In this document: piece after piece, positions 9,286-18,733 of the stretch | How positions within the stretch are numbered: the stretch's first letter is position 1 | Layout: every line of letters starts with the position of its first letter | From: Vibrio galatheae | GTDB taxonomy: Bacteria > Pseudomonadota > Gammaproteobacteria > Enterobacterales > Vibrionaceae | Length of the DNA stretch: 64,000 nt | NCBI RefSeq assembly: GCF_000967545.1 | Contig: NZ_JXXV01000011.1 | Location: 166,306 to 230,305, forward strand | Direction: 5' to 3' | Translations under genes and position numbers: made by a program | Notes under the pieces: generated by a model | What the model saw: the letters and a program-made list of their open reading frames with translations, nothing else | The model's database searches: none | Told to the model about the DNA's origin: nothing

Positions 9286-9465
9286 AATACCACTGCCCTC
9301 AGTCACATGTTCAGGTAGTTGCGCAGGAAATCGCTCAGACAAGGCGTCGCTTAGAGTGAGCTAGCTGGCCTAACTTCAAAAGCTACAACGCCTTTATTCG
9401 CGATTAAACCAGCAAACGAACAGAAGACTGGTGACAGTGGTATTCCGCATCTGGAGGGAGTATCG

Positions 9466-10485
9466 ATGCTGGTTGTTCGCCCTATTGCAATGTCGGATTA
9501 CGATGCGCTGCACACTTGTGCCGTCGAGTCGGGTCACGGATTCACATCTCTACCGGTTAACGAAGAACTGTTAACCAATCGAATTACACACTCAGAATAC
9601 AGCTTCGCCAAGCCAGAAGTCACCGAACCGGGTGATGAAGGTTATCTTATGGTCGGTTTCGACAGCGAAACGGATGAAGTGGCAGGTTGTACAGGTATCG
9701 AAGCTTCCATCGGCTGGGATGTACCTTTTTACTCATATCACATTAGCACTGTGGTGCACTCTTCAAGAAAGTTGGGTGTCAACAACACAGTGAAGCTGCT
9801 GACCTTCGGCAATAACTACACAGGTTGTAGTGAAATTTGTACGCTGTTCTTGCGCCCATCTTTCCGTCAAGGTTTGAATGGTCGCTTGATGTCAAAGTGT
9901 CGCTTCTTAATGATGGCTGAGCATCCACACCGTTTCTCTAAAACGATTTTTGCTGAAATGCGTGGCGTGTCAGACGATGATGGCAACTCGCCTTTCTGGC
10001 AGTGGCTCCAAGAGCACTTTTTCTCAATCGACTTCACTATGGCCGATTATCTAACAGGTATTGGCGCAAAAGGCTTTATTGCTGATCTGATGCCAAAACT
10101 GCCTATTTACATCAACTTGCTGAGTAAAGAAGCGCAAGAAGTGATTGGCAAAGTACATGAAAATACTAAGCCAGCGCTACGTTTATTAGAGAAAGAAGGT
10201 TTCACTTGCCGCAATTATGTCGACATTTTTGATGGCGGCCCAACCGTTGAATGTGACCTGAGCAATATTGAGTCAGTGCGCCATTCTTTCCGTGGCAAGG
10301 TGACGGTTGCTGAGCATTCAAGCTCTCAAGATTACTTAATTTCGAACACTTCGTTTGAAAACTTCCGTGCAACCGCGGCAAAAGCTGCGTATGACAAAGA
10401 GTCTGACTCTGTGATTATTTCACCAGCTGTGGCGAAAGCGCTACAGGTTAATGACGGTGATTTTGTTCGTCTGTTGACGCAGTAA
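9466..10485 (+). CDS. astA: Arginine N-succinyltransferase
   Basis: AstA catalyses the first step of the arginine succinyltransferase (AST) pathway, arginine plus succinyl-CoA to N2-succinylarginine. The 339-residue translation matches the family along its length: VVRPIAMSDYDAL at the start, SYHISTVVHSSR (near 90), CTLFLRPSFRQG (near 125), FAEMRGVSDDDGNSPFW (near 165) and NTKPALRLLEKEGF (near 230). GGAGG is placed correctly before the ATG at 9466. The gene lies between argD/astC and astD (15-bp gap to astD), forming an ast operon. The astB and astE steps are not encoded in this window. Confidence 0.93.
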   Translation: MLVVRPIAMSDYDALHTCAVESGHGFTSLPVNEELLTNRITHSEYSFAKPEVTEPGDEGYLMVGFDSETDEVAGCTGIEASIGWDVPFYSYHISTVVHSSRKLGVNNTVKLLTFGNNYTGCSEICTLFLRPSFRQGLNGRLMSKCRFLMMAEHPHRFSKTIFAEMRGVSDDDGNSPFWQWLQEHFFSIDFTMADYLTGIGAKGFIADLMPKLPIYINLLSKEAQEVIGKVHENTKPALRLLEKEGFTCRNYVDIFDGGPTVECDLSNIESVRHSFRGKVTVAEHSSSQDYLISNTSFENFRATAAKAAYDKESDSVIISPAVAKALQVNDGDFVRLLTQ

Positions 10486-10500
10486 AAAAGGATATTAACT

Positions 10501-11958
10501 ATGACACATTGGATTGCAGGAGAGTGGGTCGCTGGACAAGGCGAACCAATGAACTCAATCAGCCCATATAACAACGAAGTGATCTGGCAGGGCGAAAGCG
10601 CAACGCCAGAGCAAGTTGAGCAAGCGGTATCCGCTGCACGCAGTGCATTCGTTAGCTGGAAGAAAATGAGCTTTGCGCAGCGCGAAGCTGTGGTTGTGGC
10701 ATTTGCTGAAAAAGTAAAACAGAACAGCGAACAGATCGCAGAGATTATCGCCAAAGAGACGGGTAAGCCAATTTGGGAAACTCGCACTGAAGCAGCGGCG
10801 ATGGCAGGCAAGATTGCTATCTCCATTCGTGCTTACCACGATCGCACCGGTGAAGCGCAGCGTGAAGCCGCAGGCAACCAAATTGTACTGCGCCACCGCC
10901 CATTGGGTGTGATGGCAGTTTTCGGCCCGTATAACTTCCCAGGCCACTTACCAAATGGTCACATTGTTCCCGCTCTGCTAGCGGGTAATACTGTGGTATT
11001 CAAGCCTTCTGAACAAACGCCACTAACGGGTGAGTTTGCGATGAAACTATGGGAGCAAGCTGGCTTACCTAAAGGCGTGATCAACTTGGTACAAGGCGCT
11101 AAAGAAACCGGTATTGCCCTTGCTGACTCCAAAGGTCTTGATGGTGTGCTGTTTACGGGTAGTGCCAATACTGGTCATATCTTGCATAAGCAGTTTGCGG
11201 GTCAGCCGGGTAAGATGCTAGCGCTTGAAATGGGCGGCAACAACCCTATGGTGATTTCGGACAATTATGGTGACGTTGACGCAACGGTTTACACCATCAT
11301 TCAATCCGCGTTTATCAGTGCTGGACAACGTTGTACCTGTGCGCGTCGTCTGTATGTTCCAGTTGGCGAAAAAGGTGATCAACTAGTGAGTAAGCTGGTT
11401 GAAGCGACTAACAAGATTCGAGTTGATCAGCCATTTGCTGAGCCTGCACCATTTATGGGGCCGCAGATCTCGAAAGCAGCGGCTGATTTTATTCTTGCTG
11501 CACAAGCGAATTTACACAACCTTGGTGGTGTCAGCCTAGTTGAAGCAAAAGCAGGTGAAGCGGCGTTTGTTACTCCGGGCATTATTGATGTTACTGCAAT
11601 TGCCGAGCTACCAGACGAAGAGTACTTCGGCCCGCTATTGCAACTGGTTCGTTACCAAGGCCTAGAGCAGGCGGTAGAACTAGCCAATGATACGCGCTTT
11701 GGTTTGTCTGCCGGACTGGTTTCAACCGATGATGGCGAGTGGGAGTATTTTGTCGACCACATTCGCGCAGGTATTGTTAACCGCAACCGTCAATTAACCG
11801 GTGCCAGCGGTGACGCGCCATTCGGTGGCCCAGGTGCATCGGGTAACTTACGTCCAAGTGCGTATTACGCCGCAGACTACTGTGCTTACCCTATGGCTTC
11901 AATGGAAGGCGGAGAAACAGAGCTGCCGGCAACATTGAGCCCAGGTGTAGAACTATAA
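10501..11958 (+). CDS. astD: N-succinylglutamate 5-semialdehyde dehydrogenase
   Basis: AstD is the NAD-dependent dehydrogenase of the AST pathway, oxidising succinylglutamate semialdehyde to succinylglutamate. The 485-residue protein is a standard aldehyde dehydrogenase: [14 protein letters not shown] (141-154), the nucleotide-binding FTGSANTG (218-225), catalytic base E243 in ALEMGGNNP and nucleophile C278 in [11 protein letters not shown]. It lies 15 bp after astA, and a terminator-like hairpin follows at 12011-12059. Confidence 0.95.
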   Translation: MTHWIAGEWVAGQGEPMNSISPYNNEVIWQGESATPEQVEQAVSAARSAFVSWKKMSFAQREAVVVAFAEKVKQNSEQIAEIIAKETGKPIWETRTEAAAMAGKIAISIRAYHDRTGEAQREAAGNQIVLRHRPLGVMAVFGPYNFPGHLPNGHIVPALLAGNTVVFKPSEQTPLTGEFAMKLWEQAGLPKGVINLVQGAKETGIALADSKGLDGVLFTGSANTGHILHKQFAGQPGKMLALEMGGNNPMVISDNYGDVDATVYTIIQSAFISAGQRCTCARRLYVPVGEKGDQLVSKLVEATNKIRVDQPFAEPAPFMGPQISKAAADFILAAQANLHNLGGVSLVEAKAGEAAFVTPGIIDVTAIAELPDEEYFGPLLQLVRYQGLEQAVELANDTRFGLSAGLVSTDDGEWEYFVDHIRAGIVNRNRQLTGASGDAPFGGPGASGNLRPSAYYAADYCAYPMASMEGGETELPATLSPGVEL

Positions 11959-12010
11959 AAACCATTTCTGGCTTCGTCCTGCGATGAGGCCAGATAACGG
12001 TGACAAGCTG

Positions 12011-12059
12011 AAGGCTATCTGATCAGGGTTTCTGGACACTAGGATTGGGTAGCCTTTTT
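12011..12059 (+). terminator. Probable terminator after astD
   Basis: AAGGCTATC pairs with GGTAGCCTT (9 bp, one G-T pair) across a 28-base loop and is followed by a T-run. The long loop makes it less classical. It separates astD from the DUF1338 gene. Confidence 0.6.
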
Positions 12060-12114
12060 ATAATAATAATCGCCCTAACCACAACGTAAACAACCCCCTA
12101 TACAAGGAGGCGTT

Positions 12115-12906
12115 ATGACGCCAGATGTTTTATTCCAACACCTATGGAATGACTATATTCAACGCTTATGTCCCTCTGCTGAAAAAGTTCATCAGTTGCT
12201 GAAAGAAGATGAAGCGCTGATCAACGATCACATTGCACTGCGCACGTTTAACGTCGAACCTCTTGGTATCGCGACGTTAGCGCAACCATTTTTGGATGTC
12301 GGTTATCAGCCTTGCGGTGACTATGTGTTTGAAAGTAAAAAGCTGGTTGCGAAACACTATGAACATCCAGATCCAAAACAACCAAAAGTGTTTATTAGCG
12401 AGTTAAAGGTTGAAGAGTGTTCTGCTGAGCTGCAAGCGATCGTCGCTAAGCTTGTTGAGCAATTAGACACCAGCAAGCTAAAAGGTCATGAATTCTTGTA
12501 TGGCGGTCGTTTATGGGATCTGAGCTTTGACGATTTCCAAGCTTTGGCCCAAGAGAGTGAATACGCTTCTTGGCTTGCTGCTCACGGTTATGGGGCAAAC
12601 CACTTTACAGTGAGTGTTAACCAATTGAAGGCATTTGACGAAGTGGTGGAAGTGAACAATCACTTGCGTCAGGCGGGTTTTACCATTAACGAGTTTGGCG
12701 GTGAAGTGAAAGGTACACCTGAGGTGTTACTGGAGCAATCTTCGACCATGGCTGATAAAGTTACTGTTCAGTTTAGCCAAGGCAGCGAAATCATCCCAGG
12801 CGGCTTCTATGAGTTTGCTAAGCGCTACCCTATGAGTAACGGCGAGCTTTACCCAGGGTTCGTCGCAGCATCTGCTGATAAGATTTTTGAAAGCACTAAT
12901 GGCTAG
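12115..12906 (+). CDS. DUF1338 family protein (2-oxoadipate dioxygenase/decarboxylase-like)
   Basis: A 263-residue DUF1338 protein. A longer member of this family (HglS of Pseudomonas putida) is an iron-dependent dioxygenase that turns 2-oxoadipate into 2-hydroxyglutarate in lysine catabolism. The translation shows NDHIALRTF (37-45), whose H39 would be a metal ligand, PKVFISELKVEE (near 90-100), GANHFTVSVN (near 160) and a C-terminal GGFYEFAKRYP. It is much shorter than HglS, so the substrate cannot be transferred from it. A strong AAGGAGG site precedes the ATG. It follows astD by 156 bp with a hairpin between, suggesting its own expression or read-through from the ast operon. Confidence 0.8.
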   Translation: MTPDVLFQHLWNDYIQRLCPSAEKVHQLLKEDEALINDHIALRTFNVEPLGIATLAQPFLDVGYQPCGDYVFESKKLVAKHYEHPDPKQPKVFISELKVEECSAELQAIVAKLVEQLDTSKLKGHEFLYGGRLWDLSFDDFQALAQESEYASWLAAHGYGANHFTVSVNQLKAFDEVVEVNNHLRQAGFTINEFGGEVKGTPEVLLEQSSTMADKVTVQFSQGSEIIPGGFYEFAKRYPMSNGELYPGFVAASADKIFESTNG

Positions 12907-13015
12907 TAAGTCTGCGGTTAGTGAGTGGTTACAGAATCTATTTCTCAGCTTAATTTAGTATAGATTCTAGATAGCTCGTTCCTCACTTCTGAAATGACAG
13001 AATGTAAAATAACAA

Positions 13016-13047
13016 AAAAGCCACCAATGTTCCCACTGGTGGCTTTT
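13016..13047. terminator. Bidirectional terminator between the DUF1338 gene and crp
   Basis: AAAAGCCACCA pairs with TGGTGGCTTTT (11 bp) between two convergent genes. A-rich sequence on one side and T-rich on the other lets it serve both strands. Confidence 0.85.
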
Positions 13048-13071
13048 GAATTTTTATCTGTTAATCGAAAA

Positions 13072-13704
13072 TTAACGCGTACCGTAAACTACGATAGTTT
13101 TGCCGTGCGCAGAAATTAGGTTCTGCTCTTCTAGCATCTTCAGGATACGACCAACAGTCTCTCGAGAACAGCCAACGATCTGACCAATCTCTTGACGAGT
13201 GATCTTAATCTGCATGCCGTCTGGGTGAGTCATTGCATCTGGTTGCTTCGCTAGGTTAAGTAGCGTTTGAGCAATACGACCTGTTACGTCTAAGAAGGCT
13301 AAGTCACCTACTTTTTGGCTAGTCACTTGTAGGCGGCTGGCCATTTGCGCAGAAAGGCGCATTAGGATGTCTGGGTTTACTTGGATTAGCTGACGGAATT
13401 TCTTAAACGAAATTTCTGCTACTTCACAAGGAGATTTAGCACGAACCCATGCGGTACGCTCTTGGTCTTCTTCGAATAGACCAAGTTCACCGATAAAGTC
13501 ACCTTGGTTTAGGTAAGAAAGGATCATCTCCTTACCTTCTTCGTCTTTAATAAGAACCGCTACTGAACCTTTAACGATGTAGTACAAGGTTTCAGCTTTT
13601 TCGCCCGCGTGAATTAGCGTGCTTTTTGAAGGGTACTTATGAATATGACAATGTGAAAGAAACCACTCTAATGTAGGGTCGGTTTGAGGTTTACCTAGAA
13701 CCAT
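13072..13704 (-). CDS. crp: cAMP receptor protein (catabolite activator)
   Basis: The global transcription regulator that binds cAMP and then TGTGA-N6-TCACA sites. The 210 residues match the enterobacterial protein almost throughout. The cyclic-nucleotide domain (about 1-135) has the phosphate cassette [16 protein letters not shown]. The dimer helix contains [17 protein letters not shown]. The C-terminal helix-turn-helix reads [24 protein letters not shown] with recognition residues R-E-T-V-G-R. It reads leftward, with prkB upstream in the same direction after 241 bp that includes a CRP-like site. Confidence 0.98.
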   Translation of the reverse strand: MVLGKPQTDPTLEWFLSHCHIHKYPSKSTLIHAGEKAETLYYIVKGSVAVLIKDEEGKEMILSYLNQGDFIGELGLFEEDQERTAWVRAKSPCEVAEISFKKFRQLIQVNPDILMRLSAQMASRLQVTSQKVGDLAFLDVTGRIAQTLLNLAKQPDAMTHPDGMQIKITRQEIGQIVGCSRETVGRILKMLEEQNLISAHGKTIVVYGTR

Positions 13705-13896
13705 AATATCTCACTTCCTCTGCAGGGTACGCTTGCTGCTTTCCATATTTTAGCTAAGCCTGAATCAAGGCTTACTAGGATAAGAGCACTTTACTAATGC
13801 TGCAAGCAACTTATGTTTCGGTTTGAAATAGTATCCTTTTTCGAAAACGATTTCTTGATTTTAATCGGGTCGAATAGGGGTTTTACTACGCAAAAC

Positions 13897-13912
13897 TGTG
13901 CACATGATCACG
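13897..13912 (-). promoter_or_regulatory. CRP-like site upstream of crp (possible autoregulation)
   Basis: TGTGC-ACATGA-TCACG matches 8 of the 10 core positions of TGTGA-N6-TCACA. It lies about 190 bp upstream of the crp start. Autoregulation by CRP is well known for crp in other gammaproteobacteria, which makes the site plausible. Confidence 0.45.
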
Positions 13913-13945
13913 GTATGAAAAGTAATCGTGTTCTACCTGTGAGTC

Positions 13946-14815
13946 TTAGCCAATTTTTCCCATTTCAATCAACTGTTGAAGAATGGGGCGCATAATGAGT
14001 TCCATCGCAAAACTCATCTTTCCACCAGGGACTACAATCGTGTTATGGCGCGACATAAACGAGCCGTCAATCATTGCCAATAGGTAGGGATAATCGACGT
14101 TTTTAATCCCACGTAATCGGATCACGACAAAGCTTTCATCCAAGCTCGGGATGCCTTTGGCGTTAAGCGGGTTGGAGGTGTCTACGGTAGGAACACGCTG
14201 AAAGTTAATATGAGTGCGAGAAAATTGTGGTGTAATGTAGTTAAGGTAGTCATCCATCGAGCGTACGATAGAATCCATCACAGCCTCTCGCGAGTGACCG
14301 CGGTCGCGAGTATCGCGGACAAACTTTTGGATCCACTCTAAGTTAACAATCGGCACCATGCCGATGAGAAAATCGACATGTTGTGCGACGTTCACTTCAC
14401 CATCGACAACGCCACCATGCAAACCTTCATAAAACAAGACATCGGAGTTTTCTGGTAGATCTTGCCACGGCGTAAAGGTCCCCGGCATTTGGTTATAGGG
14501 TACTGCTTCATCAAAGGTGTGTAGATAACGTCGAATCTGACCTGTACCATCTTGGCCGTACTTGCGGAAGAACTCTCCCAGACCATTAAAGTCGTTGGCT
14601 TGTGGGCCAAAATAACTGATGTGACGACCTTGCTCGCGTGCTTTGCGAATTTCGACATCCATTTCTGGACGAGTAAAACGGTGGAAGCTATCGCCTTCAA
14701 CCCACGCGGGTTTGACATTCATCATGTTGAACATCTTGCGAAACGCTTCTGACGTTGTGGTGGTGCCTGCTCCTGATGAGCCGGTCACGGCAATAATTGG
14801 GTGTTTTGCTGACAT
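13946..14815 (-). CDS. prkB: Phosphoribulokinase-like P-loop kinase
   Basis: A homologue of phosphoribulokinase found next to crp in many gammaproteobacteria; its physiological substrate is not established, and these bacteria have no Calvin cycle. The 289-residue protein begins MSAKHPIIAVTGSSGAGTTT with the P-loop GSSGAGTT, followed by VEGDSFHR, GRHISYFGPQANDF, LFYEGLHGG and VDTSNPLNAKGIPSLDES. I chose the ATG at 14815 rather than an in-frame ATG 30 bases upstream: the protein then has the length of the E. coli protein, and an AAGG sequence is correctly spaced. It is the last gene of the leftward yheS-yheT-yheU run, 90 bp after yheU. Confidence 0.92.
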   Translation of the reverse strand: MSAKHPIIAVTGSSGAGTTTTSEAFRKMFNMMNVKPAWVEGDSFHRFTRPEMDVEIRKAREQGRHISYFGPQANDFNGLGEFFRKYGQDGTGQIRRYLHTFDEAVPYNQMPGTFTPWQDLPENSDVLFYEGLHGGVVDGEVNVAQHVDFLIGMVPIVNLEWIQKFVRDTRDRGHSREAVMDSIVRSMDDYLNYITPQFSRTHINFQRVPTVDTSNPLNAKGIPSLDESFVVIRLRGIKNVDYPYLLAMIDGSFMSRHNTIVVPGGKMSFAMELIMRPILQQLIEMGKIG

Positions 14816-14853
14816 GACAAACCTTGTCTGTGAATAACAATCCATTAATCGAA

Positions 14854-14879
14854 CACCACTATAACATGCTTTAGTGGTG
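14854..14879 (-). other. Intercistronic hairpin between yheU and prkB
   Basis: The perfect 8-bp inverted repeat CACCACTA / TAGTGGTG has a 10-base loop and no T-run on the transcribed strand. It may set relative mRNA levels of yheU and prkB. Confidence 0.4.
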
Positions 14880-14905
14880 AGTCACTGTATGCTATTCGAT
14901 ATCTT

Positions 14906-15118
14906 TTAGAGCTGGCGTTTTAGTTGAATATCAACGGTTTCGTGTAATTCAGAGAACACGACAACAGCCTCACCGGACTCTAACTGAGTTCTTATTTGAT
15001 CTATTTTGTCTTGCAAAGAGATTTCGACATCACCGTAGTCGGTCCCTTCACGCAGAACAAATTCACGAATTAGGTTTTCAAGCGTATCTGGCTCAATTTG
15101 TTGCCATGGAACGATCAT
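14906..15118 (-). CDS. yheU: YheU family protein (UPF0270)
   Basis: A 70-residue conserved protein of unknown function. The sequence [20 protein letters not shown] and [17 protein letters not shown] match YheU of E. coli closely. It is acidic and predicted soluble, with no signal peptide or cysteine motif. It lies 36 bp after yheT and before prkB, the same order as in E. coli, which supports co-expression but gives no function. Confidence 0.9.
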   Translation of the reverse strand: MIVPWQQIEPDTLENLIREFVLREGTDYGDVEISLQDKIDQIRTQLESGEAVVVFSELHETVDIQLKRQL

Positions 15119-15154
15119 AAATACCTCATTATTTTATGATTGAATCGCAGGGTG

Positions 15155-16132
15155 TTAGCGCGAAACGGCCAAGCTTTCGTAATAAGCTGGCAGGGCTTCT
15201 TCGAGCCAAAACCTCGGTTTGAGTGCACTGCCCGCGACAAAACCGACATGACCACCTTGGTCAAACAGGCGATAGTCAATATTGTCTGGCAGCACATACT
15301 TGGGTATCACATCATCGGTCATAAACGGGTCGTCTTTGGCGTGAATGATCTGAGTGGGCAGTGTGATCTCTTTTAGGCGATGGATACCGGAACAGCGCTG
15401 GTAATAATCTTGTGCATCTTTAAAACCATGCAAGGGCGCAGTGATGAGATCATCAAACTCATACAGCTTAGTTACGCGCTTAATGTGTTGGTAGCTAAGC
15501 CCTAACTCACCTTTGAGCAGGTGATGTTTCTGCAAGGCACTTTTCTTGAGAGAAGAGAGCAAGTAGGTTTTATACAGCTTGGAAAAACCTTGTTCGATGC
15601 GCTCTGAACAGGCCGAAAGGTCGAGTGGTGCCGAAACGATAGTGGCCGCATCAAGTAAAGGCGCTTGGTTATATTGAGCTAAGTAGTTGGCTAACATATT
15701 GCCGCCTAGTGAGATACCTACCGCGACTTTGGTCTGGTTTGGCAATCGCTTATCAAGCTGCTCTAGGAAAAAGCGTGCATCTTCGACCTCGCCAGAGTGG
15801 TAAGCGCGCGCAAGTTTGTTCGGTTTACCGCTGCAGCCGCGAAAGTGCATCATCACCGACAACCAGCCCTGTTTCGCAAAGGCGTTCATCAGGCCATTAG
15901 CATAAGGGCTGTAAAAGCAGCCTTCCAAACCATGAAAGAGAATAAAAATGGGTTTGCTTTGCGCTTCTTTGCTAGTGATATCTTCACTCCAAGCGATATC
16001 GAGGAAATCACTATCAGGGGTATCTAAGGTCTGCCAAATCGGCTCAAACAAGGCTTTTTTGCGAATAAAGCGCGGCGCAAGCGTTTGTAGATGCGGGTTG
16101 GCTAATCCTTTAGCGGCAACGAAATGAGTCAT
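15155..16132 (-). CDS. yheT: YheT-type alpha/beta hydrolase
   Basis: A 325-residue alpha/beta-hydrolase of the YheT/ABHD1-3 group, presumably an esterase; the natural substrate is unknown. It starts with the family signature ANPHLQTLAPRF (11-22). It has the oxyanion region LFHGLEGCFYSPYA (65-78), the nucleophile elbow GISLGGN with S141, an acid in HAKDDPFM and the histidine in DQGGHVGFV. It is 14 bp downstream of the TIGR02444-like gene, within the yheS-yheU operon. Some relatives lie next to potassium-efflux genes, and kefGB are divergent here. Confidence 0.88.
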   Translation of the reverse strand: MTHFVAAKGLANPHLQTLAPRFIRKKALFEPIWQTLDTPDSDFLDIAWSEDITSKEAQSKPIFILFHGLEGCFYSPYANGLMNAFAKQGWLSVMMHFRGCSGKPNKLARAYHSGEVEDARFFLEQLDKRLPNQTKVAVGISLGGNMLANYLAQYNQAPLLDAATIVSAPLDLSACSERIEQGFSKLYKTYLLSSLKKSALQKHHLLKGELGLSYQHIKRVTKLYEFDDLITAPLHGFKDAQDYYQRCSGIHRLKEITLPTQIIHAKDDPFMTDDVIPKYVLPDNIDYRLFDQGGHVGFVAGSALKPRFWLEEALPAYYESLAVSR

Positions 16133-16146
16133 AGGCGTTCCAGGGC

Positions 16147-16626
16147 TTATTGATTGGCGATATTGTCGATAGGGTCAGAGAACGCCGTGTAGAGCTGTTC
16201 ACCTCCTAACTGACGGCAGTATCTTAATGTCAGGGGTTCTGCATGATTGACGGTTAGTTCAATACTGTTAATGCAATCGACCAGATCGGACTGCTGCTGC
16301 TTTTCGAGCTGCAACTCAAATTGGAGTGATTCACGATAGACAGTGTCTGGGAGATGAAACTTGAGCTTGCGGCGTAATTCTCGGTAATCATGCAGCAGGG
16401 TTTCTGAACGACCAAGACACTCTTCGACCTTACGCCAGTCCTGCTCTTTAAAGCAGACCTGCTGCTCGTCAAGCCACTTGAGCAGCAGAAGAAGATTAAC
16501 GTTGCCTTTGAAATGGTTTTGTAAGTGGAGGCACGCCTCTTTTACTTCTCGCACACTGTAGTATTGCAGGCTAAATTGCCACAAGCGCTCCAGCGTTAAA
16601 GAAATCGTGACGTGCTTTGAACTCAT
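16147..16626 (-). CDS. TIGR02444-like conserved hypothetical protein
   Basis: A 159-residue protein rich in charged and glutamine residues, with SLTLERLWQFSLQYYS near the start and a probably helical middle (LLLLLKWLDEQQVCF). It fits the uncharacterised TIGR02444 group. No catalytic motif, signal peptide or membrane segment is visible. I chose the ATG at 16626 because it overlaps the yheS stop as ATGA, indicating translational coupling; a longer frame would run 54 bases into yheS without support. The position between yheS and yheT suggests a shared operon, but no function follows. Confidence 0.7.
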   Translation of the reverse strand: MSSKHVTISLTLERLWQFSLQYYSVREVKEACLHLQNHFKGNVNLLLLLKWLDEQQVCFKEQDWRKVEECLGRSETLLHDYRELRRKLKFHLPDTVYRESLQFELQLEKQQQSDLVDCINSIELTVNHAEPLTLRYCRQLGGEQLYTAFSDPIDNIANQ

Positions 16627-18545
16627 TGACTGTTGAACTCCTGCTCCATGTTCTCTAGCTCTTCCTGAAGAGCCATCCATTCCATTTCGATATCTTCTAG
16701 CGCACTCTTGCTGTCTGCCTGAACGGCTAATACTTGGTTAAGTTTAGCTTTATTTTCGGCATCATAAAGTGAGTTATCTGATAATTGGGTTTCTGCTTCC
16801 GCAAGTTTAGCGCCCAACTTATCCATTTTCTCTTCGAGTTTTGTCAGGTTTTTGCGAATTGGTGCCGTTTGTTTACGAAATTCTGCCTCACGACGTTTTT
16901 GGTCTTTTTTAGCCGCTGCGCTATTGAGCGAACTCTTTTCTGGTTGCTGAGCTTGAGCTTCACGACGCTCGGCTTTTTGCTGATCGGTCAGCCATTTGTA
17001 GTAATCGTTAAGATCACCATCAAACGGTGCCACCTGACGGTCATGGACTAAATAGAGGTCATCAGTGGTCGCACGCAGCAAGTAGCGGTCGTGGGAAACA
17101 ATCACCATAGCACCTTCAAAAGTCTGCAGCGCCATCGTTAATGCTTGACGCATATCGAGGTCAAGGTGGTTGGTCGGCTCATCGAGTAACAATAGGTTGG
17201 GCTTTTGCCACACAATGAGTGCCAAAACTAGACGGGCCTTTTCGCCACCTGAGAACGGAGCGACTTTTTCGAGCGCTTTGTCACCTTGGAAGCCGAAGCT
17301 GCCAAGATAATTACGCAGCTCCAGTTCGTTTTTATCCGGTGCGATTTGCATCATGTGCTGTAGCGGCGTTTCTTCTGGGTGCAAAGTCTCTAACTGATGC
17401 TGAGCAAAGTAACCAATTTTGACCCCTTGTGAATAGGTTAGATCGCCCCCTTGAGGTTTTAGCTCACGCGAAAGCAGCTTGATCAAGGTTGATTTACCTG
17501 CGCCGTTACGACCGAGCAAACCAATGCGACTGCCTGGAACCAAATTGAGGCGAATTTTCTCAAGAATCAAATTGTCGTCGTAGCCTGCAGAAACCTCATC
17601 CATCATGATGATTGGGTTAGGCAAGGCGTTAGGCTCACGGAACTCGAAGCTGAAGGGGTTATCAAGCTGAGCAGGAAGTACTCTTTCCATTCGCTCTAAG
17701 GCTTTAATGCGACTTTGCGCCTGACGCGCTTTTGAGGCCTTGTAGCGGAAGCGATCGATGTAGCTTTGCATGTGCGACATCTGCTTCTGTTGCTTCTCAT
17801 ACTGCGCTTGTTGCAATATCAGTTTTTGTGCGCGCTGGTCTTCAAACGACGAGTAGTTGCCGGTGTATTCGTTGAGCTGCTGATTTTCAACGTGAATGAT
17901 ACGGCCAACGATCGGGTCTAAAAAGTCGCGGTCGTGCGAGATCAACACCAAAGTGCCCGGATAGTTTTGTAACCAACGTTCTAGCCACATCACCGCATCC
18001 AGGTCTAAGTGGTTGGTTGGCTCATCGAGCAGCAAAAGATCGGATCGACATAACAGTGCCTGAGCAAGATTAAGACGCATGCGCCAACCACCAGAGAATT
18101 GGGTTAGATTCCAGCTCATTTGCTCTTGACTAAAACCTAGACCATCAAGCAGTTCAGCTGCGCGAGCGCGAATGCTATAACCGCCAATGGTTTCTATTTT
18201 ACCGTGGATTTCAGCAACCAGTGTGCCGTTGTCTTTTTGCTCTGCTGTCGCAAGATCAGCTTCAAGGCGGCGATATTCACGATCGCCATCAATGACGTAT
18301 TCTATGGCACTGCGCTCTAATGCAGGCGTTTCCTGTGCAACCCAAGCCAACTCCCAATGTGCGGGTTTACTAAAGTTACCCGCATCGATGGAAAGCTCGT
18401 CTTTAATCAAGGCAAACAGGGTCGACTTACCACAGCCGTTTTTGCCGACTAAACCGACTTTATCGCCCGGATGAATGGTTGCAGAGGCTTGCTCAAGAAG
18501 TGGTTTTCCACCACGGAGAAGCTGAATGCCAGAGAAGGTAATCAT
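16623..18545 (-). CDS. yheS: ABC-F family ATPase YheS
   Basis: An ABC-F ATPase with two nucleotide-binding domains and no membrane segments; this family acts on ribosomes, not in transport. The 640-residue protein has Walker A GKNGCGKST and signature FSGGWRMRLNLAQALL in the first domain. A charged linker follows (near 245-290), then GRNGAGKST and FSGGEKARL in the second domain. DEPTNHLDLD occurs in both. The C-terminal 120 residues form a charged coiled coil (KKDQKRREAEFRKQ onward). It is the first gene of the leftward operon and diverges from kefG across 188 bp. Confidence 0.94.
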   Translation of the reverse strand: MITFSGIQLLRGGKPLLEQASATIHPGDKVGLVGKNGCGKSTLFALIKDELSIDAGNFSKPAHWELAWVAQETPALERSAIEYVIDGDREYRRLEADLATAEQKDNGTLVAEIHGKIETIGGYSIRARAAELLDGLGFSQEQMSWNLTQFSGGWRMRLNLAQALLCRSDLLLLDEPTNHLDLDAVMWLERWLQNYPGTLVLISHDRDFLDPIVGRIIHVENQQLNEYTGNYSSFEDQRAQKLILQQAQYEKQQKQMSHMQSYIDRFRYKASKARQAQSRIKALERMERVLPAQLDNPFSFEFREPNALPNPIIMMDEVSAGYDDNLILEKIRLNLVPGSRIGLLGRNGAGKSTLIKLLSRELKPQGGDLTYSQGVKIGYFAQHQLETLHPEETPLQHMMQIAPDKNELELRNYLGSFGFQGDKALEKVAPFSGGEKARLVLALIVWQKPNLLLLDEPTNHLDLDMRQALTMALQTFEGAMVIVSHDRYLLRATTDDLYLVHDRQVAPFDGDLNDYYKWLTDQQKAERREAQAQQPEKSSLNSAAAKKDQKRREAEFRKQTAPIRKNLTKLEEKMDKLGAKLAEAETQLSDNSLYDAENKAKLNQVLAVQADSKSALEDIEMEWMALQEELENMEQEFNSQ

Positions 18546-18733
18546 AATCTTTTGCTTTGTCTTTACTCGTATTGCGACGAATAGTAGGGCACTTGATGGG
18601 CGATGTCGATCATTGCGTTATTGCCACTAACAACGTATAACAAACTGATAACGATATATAACCTTCATATCCAACTGTTTTTTTGGTTTAGCAATAAAAT
18701 TAGATGCATGACATAAGGATTGGTGTCTAAGGA

